Shown here: piece by piece, positions 33,867-38,542 of the stretch | Position numbering within the stretch: position 1 is the first letter of the stretch | Layout of the letters: each line of letters starts with the position of its first letter | Assembly (NCBI RefSeq): GCF_900114035.1 | Contig: NZ_FORP01000040.1 | Span: 1 to 38,542 of the forward strand | Length of the DNA stretch: 38,542 nt | Source: Amycolatopsis sacchari | GTDB taxonomy: Bacteria; Actinomycetota; Actinomycetes; Mycobacteriales; Pseudonocardiaceae | Direction: 5' to 3' | Made by a program: the position numbers and the translations under genes | Notes under the pieces: model-generated | Databases searched by the model: none | Told to the model about the DNA's origin: nothing | The model's input: the letters and a program-made list of their open reading frames with translations, nothing else

Positions 33867-35444
33867 TTACCGCCGGCGGGCAGTGGCTGTGGTGAGGAGC
33901 TCCTCGGGCGGGGCGTCGGCGCCGCCCATCCAGGCGATGTGCTGGTCCGGGCGGACGAGCAGCAGCTGGGCGGGGTACCGGCCGGGCAGGTCGACGACGG
34001 TGAGCGGGATCCCGAGATCGCGGGCCACCGTCGTCCACGGCGTCACGGCGACGCCAGGGTCGGTGCGCAGCAAGGTGAAGCCGGGGCCGAGCACGTCGAA
34101 CACCGGCCGTCCGTCGTCGAGCCAGACATGCGGCAGGCGGAACCCCGGCCGCGCGCGGTCCTGGTAGTCCCCCATGGTGATCTCGGCGTGGTCTTCCCCG
34201 CCGACCACCAAGGGCGAGCCCGCGTAGTGGTAGCCGAAGCTGAAGCCGTCAGGGGAATACCGCCGCGGCTCGGTTTCCGCCAGGCGCGCGGCCAGCTCCG
34301 CGCGGGCCCGCTCGCCTTCGGGGCCGGGCAGGTGGATGTCCGGGGAGACGTCCGCGAACGAGGTCCGGGCCTGGGCGCCCACGGCGGTCGCGAACTGCTC
34401 GCCGACCGGCTTGCGTTCCAGCTCGTACGCGTCGAGCAACTCCGGAGGAGCCCACCCGTGGTGCACGGCGGCCAGCATCCAGCCGAGCGTCGCCGCGTCC
34501 TGGATGCCCGCGTTCATGCCGAACCCGCCGACGGGGATCCAGATGTGCGCGGCGTCCCCGGCGAGGAACACGCGGCCGGCGCGGTACCGCTGGGCGACCA
34601 GCCGCCGGCCGGTCCAGCGCACCACGCCGAGCACCTCGTGCTCGACGGGCCTGCCCACCGACTCCCGCAGCAGTTGTTCGGGGTCTTCCGTTTCGGTGTC
34701 GTGGTCCGGGGCGAAGGCGACGTGGTTGAGCCACAACGACTCGCCGTCGATGGCGATCAGCGAAGCGATCCGGCGGCCGTAGGTCCAGTACGTCCAGGCC
34801 CGGTCTTTCGCGGCCAGCCTGCCCAGTTCGGGCGAGCGGACGAAGGTCGACACGAACCGCTGGATCGCATCGACGCCTTCGTACCGGATACCCAGCTGCC
34901 GCCGGACGGTGCTGTGCGCGCCGTCGCAGCCGACGACGTACGCGCACCGCAGTGTCCGCCGTTGCCCGGCCCCCTCCACGACGGCCTCGACGTGGTCGTC
35001 GTGCTGCCGGAGTTCGACCAGCCGGGTGCCGCGGTCGAGGGTCAGCCCGGGCTGCTCGCGCGCGTGCTTCTCCAGGATGGGTTCGAGGTACAGCTGCGAG
35101 ATCCGGTGCTGTGGTTCCGGAGTGGGCCAGTTTTCCTTGCCCTTGCCCGCCAAAACGTCTTGCGCGGACGGCAGGTCGATCCGGTAGATCTCCTCGCCGT
35201 CCAGCGTCGTCCGGTACTGGATCGACGTCGGATGGTCGGCGGGCAACCCGGCCCGGCGGATCTCGTCGGCCAGCCCGAGGCGCCGGAAGATCTCCATCGA
35301 GCGCGCGGACGTCGTGTTGCACCGCGGGTTCACGGGCCGTTGCCCGGTCGCTTCCACCACGTGGCAGGGCACGCCGCGCTGCGCGAGGTCGAGGGCGAGG
35401 GTCAGGCCGGCCGGGCCGGCGCCGACGATCAGGATTCCGGTCAT
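33867..35444 (-). CDS. Class A FAD-dependent aromatic monooxygenase (PheA/MhpA-like)
   Basis: 525 residues. FAD dinucleotide motif GAGPAG (8-13), DG motif VVGCDGAHSTVRRQLG, and GD motif RVFLAGDAAHIWIPVGGFGMNAGIQDA define the class A flavin hydroxylases. The C-terminal thioredoxin-like domain (VTPWTTVARDLGIPLTVVD, LLLVRPDQHIAW) is that of the phenol hydroxylase/TfdB/MhpA branch. Reaction: hydroxylation, or in some relatives ring opening, of an aromatic or N-heteroaromatic acid using NAD(P)H and O2. Its ATG overlaps the hydrolase stop (ATGA). Confidence 0.92.
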   Translation of the reverse strand: MTGILIVGAGPAGLTLALDLAQRGVPCHVVEATGQRPVNPRCNTTSARSMEIFRRLGLADEIRRAGLPADHPTSIQYRTTLDGEEIYRIDLPSAQDVLAGKGKENWPTPEPQHRISQLYLEPILEKHAREQPGLTLDRGTRLVELRQHDDHVEAVVEGAGQRRTLRCAYVVGCDGAHSTVRRQLGIRYEGVDAIQRFVSTFVRSPELGRLAAKDRAWTYWTYGRRIASLIAIDGESLWLNHVAFAPDHDTETEDPEQLLRESVGRPVEHEVLGVVRWTGRRLVAQRYRAGRVFLAGDAAHIWIPVGGFGMNAGIQDAATLGWMLAAVHHGWAPPELLDAYELERKPVGEQFATAVGAQARTSFADVSPDIHLPGPEGERARAELAARLAETEPRRYSPDGFSFGYHYAGSPLVVGGEDHAEITMGDYQDRARPGFRLPHVWLDDGRPVFDVLGPGFTLLRTDPGVAVTPWTTVARDLGIPLTVVDLPGRYPAQLLLVRPDQHIAWMGGADAPPEELLTTATARRR

Positions 35445-36187
35445 GCGCTCAGGAACTCCCCTACCAGCTTGGTGAACTCGTTCGGCCGGTCGACGTGGAT
35501 CCAGTGCCCGGCGCCCGCCACCACGTGCAGGCGCCCGTGGGGCAGGTGCGCGACCAGGCGCTCGGAGACTGCGACCGGCGACACCCGGTCGCGTTCGCCG
35601 TGCAGCGCGAGCACCGCCGTGCCGATCTTCGCGAGGTCGACCGGCGGGTCGCCCTCGTCGTCGGCGAACATCGACCGGAACGCCGCCTCGGCGCCTGGAC
35701 GGAGTGCTTGCCTGAACCGGAGTTCGGTCAATTCGTCGAGGAGTCCTTTGTGGACGCCCTCGTCCGCGACGAGGCGAGCGAGGGTGGCACGCATGGACTC
35801 TCGGCTCGGGTTGTCGTAGAAGGGAACCGCCGTCGGCAGCGGTCCGGTGCCCGCCCCGCCCATGACCACGGCGCGCGCGATCCTTTCCGGCGCGACGGAC
35901 AACAGTGCCAGTGCCGCGGCCCCGCCTGCGGCGGAGTTGCCGACGACGTGCACGCGGTCCAGCCCGTGGTGGTCGAGGAGGTCGAGGACCTGCCGGGCGC
36001 GGGCCAGCGCCCACGCGCGGGGACCCTTGAGACCGTCCGTCCCGGCGATCCGCGTGCCGAACCCGAGCAGATCGGGGGCCAGACAACGGAACTCGCGGTC
36101 GAACCCGGCCCGCACGCTCGCCCAGTTGCTCGCGGCGTCCACGCCGGGCCCGCCGCCGTGCAGCAACACCAGTGCAGGCTCGGTCAT
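35441..36187 (-). CDS. Alpha/beta hydrolase of meta-cleavage-product type
   Basis: 248 residues. The N-terminal LLHGGGPGVDAASNW is the oxyanion loop typical of MhpC/BphD/HsaD C-C hydrolases. Nucleophile Ser85 lies in GNSAAGG (usually GNSMGG/GNSFGG), Asp200 in HGERDRVSP and His228 in GAGHWIHVDRP. It is about 30 residues shorter than MhpC. It overlaps both neighbours by ATGA. Since no extradiol dioxygenase is encoded in the window, its substrate may be a ring-opening product of the monooxygenase rather than a classical meta-cleavage product. Confidence 0.88.
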   Translation of the reverse strand: MTEPALVLLHGGGPGVDAASNWASVRAGFDREFRCLAPDLLGFGTRIAGTDGLKGPRAWALARARQVLDLLDHHGLDRVHVVGNSAAGGAAALALLSVAPERIARAVVMGGAGTGPLPTAVPFYDNPSRESMRATLARLVADEGVHKGLLDELTELRFRQALRPGAEAAFRSMFADDEGDPPVDLAKIGTAVLALHGERDRVSPVAVSERLVAHLPHGRLHVVAGAGHWIHVDRPNEFTKLVGEFLSA

Positions 36188-37533
36188 GCCTCCGTCACCG
36201 CGCTTTCGACCGGCCGGTCCGCGGTGGCGCTGACGCCCCGGCCGAACCGGGCGAGCAGGAGCGTCGCGACGGCACCGAGGACGCCGGGGATCGCGAAGAA
36301 GCGGAACATCGAAGCCGGAGCCCAGCCCGCCTGCAGCAGGAACCCGGCGACCAGGGGTGCGAGCACTGCACCGAGCCTGCTCACGGCGACCGCCATGCCG
36401 AGCGCGGTCGCGCGTGCTTCGGCGGGGTACAGGCTCGGCACGATGACGTTGATCCCGGTGACGGTCCCGTTGAGGAACAACCCGACGAGCACCGCCACGA
36501 CCAGGGCGAGCGCCAGCGTCCCGAGCGAGAACGAGAACCCGATGAGGGCGACGGCGCCGATGCCGAAGTAGGCCGCGGTCAGCCGTCGCGGGCCGAACCT
36601 GGTCACCAGCAGTCCCAGCAGGACCGCGCCCGTCACGCCGCCGAGGCTCAGGAGGACACCACCGCTGATGCCCTGCCGGCTCGACATCCCCGCCTTCAGC
36701 AGCAGGCTGGGCGTCCACGAGCTGGCGAAGTAGAACATCAGCTGCGCCACGACGAACGCCACCCAGACCAGCACGGTCCGCACGGCGTTGCTCCCGCGGA
36801 ACAGCGAGTCGAGAACCACCTTGCGCGTTGTCACTGCCGACGGTGCCGCAGGCAGCTCCTCGACCGGCGTACGGCCGATCGAGACGAGGATCCGGTTGAG
36901 CTTGCGCAGCGCCTGCCGGGGACGGCGGGCGACGAGGAAGTCCATCGACTCCGGCAGGAAACGCAGCGCCACCGCGAAGAGGAGCGCCGTGACGATCGCG
37001 CCGAACAGGAAGACCGAGCGCCAGCCGAACGAGCCCAGCAGCAGGCTTGCCGCGATTCCGGCGATCACCGAGCCCAGGCCGTACCCGGTGGTGATGAGCG
37101 CGACGACCAGCCCCCGGCGCCGGTGGTTCGCGTACTCGGAGGTGAGCACCGGCAGGCCGGCCGCCATCGCGCCCACGGCCGCACCCGTCACCACCCGGCA
37201 GGCGAGCAGCTGGCCGAAGTCCCGGGTCGCGGCGGCGGCGAGCATGCCCAGCGACGCCAGGGCGAGACAGCCGAGGGTGAGCCGGCGGCGGCCGACGCGG
37301 TCGCCGAGCGGGGCGAGGAAGAGCCCGCCGACCGCCATGCCGGCCAGCCCGCCGCTGAGCAGCACGCCGACCGACGAGGGCGACAGGCCCCACTGCCGGG
37401 TGATCGCGGGGCCGACGAACGAGGTGACCAGCAGGTCGAACCCGTCGACCAGGTTGATCACGAGGCAGAGCGCGACCGCCCTCACCTGGGCGCGGCTCAT
37501 CGGTGAGTTCTTCACCTGTTCGAGCAAGTTCAA
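36184..37533 (-). CDS. MFS aromatic acid:H+ symporter (AAHS/PcaK type)
   Basis: 449 residues, 12 membrane helices. Helix 1 has the AAHS signature INLVDGFDLLV (D-G-F-D), followed by GDRVGRRRLTLG in loop 2-3 and the large central loop FLPESMDFLVARRPRQALRKL. AAHS members import benzoate-type acids. Start is TTG 37533 with CGAGG upstream; GTG 37515 is an alternative. It opens the five-gene operon and has an operator/promoter motif at 37587-37606, about 55 bp before the start. Confidence 0.9.
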   Translation of the reverse strand: MNLLEQVKNSPMSRAQVRAVALCLVINLVDGFDLLVTSFVGPAITRQWGLSPSSVGVLLSGGLAGMAVGGLFLAPLGDRVGRRRLTLGCLALASLGMLAAAATRDFGQLLACRVVTGAAVGAMAAGLPVLTSEYANHRRRGLVVALITTGYGLGSVIAGIAASLLLGSFGWRSVFLFGAIVTALLFAVALRFLPESMDFLVARRPRQALRKLNRILVSIGRTPVEELPAAPSAVTTRKVVLDSLFRGSNAVRTVLVWVAFVVAQLMFYFASSWTPSLLLKAGMSSRQGISGGVLLSLGGVTGAVLLGLLVTRFGPRRLTAAYFGIGAVALIGFSFSLGTLALALVVAVLVGLFLNGTVTGINVIVPSLYPAEARATALGMAVAVSRLGAVLAPLVAGFLLQAGWAPASMFRFFAIPGVLGAVATLLLARFGRGVSATADRPVESAVTEA

Positions 37534-37586
37534 GGGAACCTCGCTTCGTTGCGGCGGTCGGTTGACGTTCCCCCCGGAGAAGCTCT

Positions 37587-37606
37587 GTATGTAGCGCTCA
37601 CTCTAC
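37587..37606 (-). promoter_or_regulatory. Operator/promoter motif, copy 2 of 3
   Basis: On the minus strand GTAGAGTGAGCGCTACATAC. TAGAGT would act as the -10 box for the catabolic operon, with the core palindrome AGCGCT at the probable start point. It has 19 of 20 identities with the copy at 38378 and points the same way relative to the downstream gene. Confidence 0.7.
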
Positions 37607-37719
37607 AACCTGCGAGACGGGTTGACCAGCACTCGAAACGGGAACGATCCACAGTGGCCGTCGCGGCGACGATTCCTTGAACCGAGCCGATCCCACGCAC
37701 CGCGGCGGCCCGCCGCCGG

Positions 37720-38310
37720 CTACCCGGCCGGATCGAGGCGGTGCCGCAGGAGCTCGTCGACTTCCCGCAGGAAGGTCTCGCACACCTCGGCCGGGTCCGA
37801 CAGGCACCCCGCCACCATCGCGCCGTCGCGCAGCATCACGAAGTGCCGCCCCGCGGGCTCCGGCGGGTTCTCACCGACCTGCGCGAGCAAGTCGGTGACG
37901 GTGCGGAGGAACCACTCGCGGTGGTCCAGGACGGCCCGGTGGACCGGGTGCGCGGGATCCGGGTACTCGGCCACCGCGTTGAGGAAGGCGCACCCGCGGA
38001 ACTGGGCCGACCGGATGCCGTCGGCGATCGAGCCGGCGACGGCGCGCAGCACCTCGTCCGCCGGCAAGCCGCTGGTGAGCGCCTTGCCGAGACCTTCGCG
38101 CTCCATCTCGTGAACGCCCTGCAGGTACGCCACGACGAGGTCGTCCTTGCTCGGGAAGTGCCGGTACAGCGTGGCGCGGGTGACCTTGGCCTCCGCGACG
38201 ATCCGGTCGATCCCGACGGAGTGCAGCCCCTCGGCGTAGAAGATCCGGGTGGCGGTCGCGAGCAGCCTCGACCGCGCTTCCGACACCTGGCCTCGAGCAT
38301 TCCGCACCAT
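37720..38310 (-). CDS. TetR/AcrR-family repressor
   Basis: 196 residues. HTH: RLLATATRIFYAEGLHSVGIDRIVAEAKVTRATLYRHFPSKDDLVVAYL; the C-terminal ligand domain has FRGCAFLNAVAEYPDPAHPVH, typical of the TetR_C group that follows YRHFPSKD. Start taken as ATG 38310, where family homology begins. A site GATAGAACGGTCGGTA lies 17 bp upstream, as expected for autoregulation. It lies upstream of the catabolic operon on the same strand, separated by 186 bp, and may control that operon, the right-end gene, and the 29278 transcript. Confidence 0.9.
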   Translation of the reverse strand: MVRNARGQVSEARSRLLATATRIFYAEGLHSVGIDRIVAEAKVTRATLYRHFPSKDDLVVAYLQGVHEMEREGLGKALTSGLPADEVLRAVAGSIADGIRSAQFRGCAFLNAVAEYPDPAHPVHRAVLDHREWFLRTVTDLLAQVGENPPEPAGRHFVMLRDGAMVAGCLSDPAEVCETFLREVDELLRHRLDPAG

Positions 38311-38326
38311 GGGGCCGAGTTTAACA

Positions 38327-38342
38327 GATAGAACGGTCGGTA
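38327..38342. promoter_or_regulatory. AcrR/TetR-like operator at the TetR gene
   Basis: GATAGAACGGTCGGTA, 17 bp before the TetR start. It matches the two sites at 29319-29385 at 13-14 of 16 bases. Confidence 0.65.
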
Positions 38343-38377
38343 TCCCGCCGTATTCGGCGCACTCCGTCCGCGATTGG

Positions 38378-38397
38378 GTAGAGTGATCGCTACATAC
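38378..38397 (+). promoter_or_regulatory. Operator/promoter motif, copy 3 of 3
   Basis: GTAGAGTGATCGCTACATAC. The TAGAGT is placed as a -10 box for the gene that starts at 38446 on the plus strand, divergent from the TetR gene. Confidence 0.7.
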
Positions 38398-38399
38398 AC

Positions 38400-38415
38400 G
38401 AGAGAACGTTCTGTT
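38400..38415. promoter_or_regulatory. AcrR/TetR-like operator in the right-end promoter
   Basis: GAGAGAACGTTCTGTT contains the perfect palindrome AGAACGTTCT (38403-38412) and agrees with the 38327 and 29319 sites over AGAACGTTC. It lies just downstream of the TAGAGT box, a usual repressor position. Confidence 0.55.
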
Positions 38416-38445
38416 CACCTTCACCACTCACCTCCGGGGAAGCTC

Positions 38446-38542
38446 ATGCCGCCCTACCTTTCAGGGATGTCCGCGGTCCGCGAGGATCGGCGGATGCAGG
38501 TGGAGCGGGTATGGCTTTCATGCCTGCTGCCGGTGATGGTTC
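38446..38542 (+). CDS. Start of an unidentified gene, cut by the window end
   Basis: ATG 38446 follows GGGGAAG at a suitable distance and opens MPPYLSGMSAVREDRRMQV to the end of the window. It is preceded by a promoter-like box and two operator motifs, which supports a real gene. Almost all of it lies inside the 95-bp repeat. I do not recognise the product. A second ATG at 38517, after GGTGGAG in another frame, is an alternative start, so the frame is not secure. Confidence 0.35.
   Translation, partial: MPPYLSGMSAVREDRRMQVERVWLSCLLPVMV
38448..38542. repeat. Right copy of 95-bp terminal inverted repeat
   Basis: Exact reverse complement of 1-95. The boundary is between T38447 and G38448. If the repeat is a mobile element, the two copies face outward from this window in opposite orientation. 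Confidence 0.95.

Noticed and set aside
29163..34167. Very long plus-strand open frames (about 850-880 codons) across the Hyu genes
   Set aside because: They are antisense to HyuB and HyuA, whose motifs, spacing and ribosome sites are convincing. Their translations are Arg/Val/Asp-rich with no family features, as expected from the GC-rich third codon position.
35441..36187. Classical meta-cleavage pathway for a catechol
   Set aside because: The hydrolase and hydroxylase types fit, but there is no extradiol dioxygenase, hydratase or aldolase gene in the window.
1..38542. Composite transposon formed by the terminal repeats
   Set aside because: No transposase is identifiable in the 95 bp and no target duplication can be seen; tRNA and ssgB housekeeping genes lie inside. 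Kept only as one reading of the repeat.
1..38542. CRISPR array, secondary-metabolite core genes, toxin-antitoxin or phage-defence system
   Set aside because: No regularly spaced repeats, no PKS/NRPS domains and no defence-family motifs were seen on either strand.

Overview
The window is a GC-rich stretch of a filamentous, sporulating actinomycete. The best markers are an SsgB-type sporulation regulator (678-1103) beside a tRNA-Gly/Cys/Val cluster, actinobacterial EthR-like and GntR/XRE regulators, and remnants of an integrative element. Within the actinomycetes the gene set fits Pseudonocardiales, and I would guess Amycolatopsis, but the genus is an inference.

Layout. 1-95 and 38448-38542 are perfect reverse complements, so the window is bounded by two inverted copies of one repeat, either a true repeat or the point where an assembly broke. 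217-1459 holds housekeeping DNA: tRNA-Val(CAC), ssgB, then tRNA-Gly, tRNA-Cys and tRNA-Val(GAC). 1621-3622 is the decayed stump of an AICE-like element next to tRNA-Val(GAC): a broken tyrosine recombinase, a GntR regulator, an XRE-type regulator and a two-zinc-motif protein, with no replication or transfer genes. 3819-8832 carries five stand-alone Rossmann oxidoreductases with an HxlR regulator. 8836-9530 is a nuclease-fold pseudogene. 9742-14755 has a Tat-exported phosphoesterase, an epoxide hydrolase, an EthR-like TetR gene and an SDR. 14964-19271 is a tight operon: CoA-transferase, crotonase, MHS transporter, LysR. 19265-24173 has a MerR/epimerase pair, one intact acetyltransferase and three broken enzyme genes. 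24199-29278 has a MarR gene with a striking operator array, a truncated MarR/MFS pair, an exported hydrolase, a flavin disulfide oxidoreductase and an HdeD-like membrane protein. 29439-37533 is a five-gene catabolic operon (all minus strand): aromatic-acid-type transporter, C-C-bond-type alpha/beta hydrolase, class A flavin monooxygenase, HyuA, and HyuB fused to an acetone-carboxylase-gamma-like zinc domain. A TetR gene follows at 37720-38310.

How it works together. The most coherent system is the 29439-37533 operon: uptake of an aromatic or N-heteroaromatic acid, flavin-dependent hydroxylation or ring cleavage, hydrolysis, and an ATP-dependent hydantoinase/carboxylase step. The substrate is unknown. 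Two operator-like families tie distant promoters together. One (GTA-K-AGTGA-N-CGCTACAT) precedes the acetyltransferase, the catabolic operon and the right-end gene. The other (GA-N-AGAACG-N-TCGGT) precedes the TetR gene, the right-end gene and the 29278 operon.

A second theme is gene decay by internal deletion: the recombinase, nuclease-fold gene, alpha/beta hydrolase, two luciferase-like genes, the DHA2 transporter and a MarR gene have all lost internal pieces, while neighbouring operons look intact. Functions were assigned by reading motifs and by memory of families; no database search was run.
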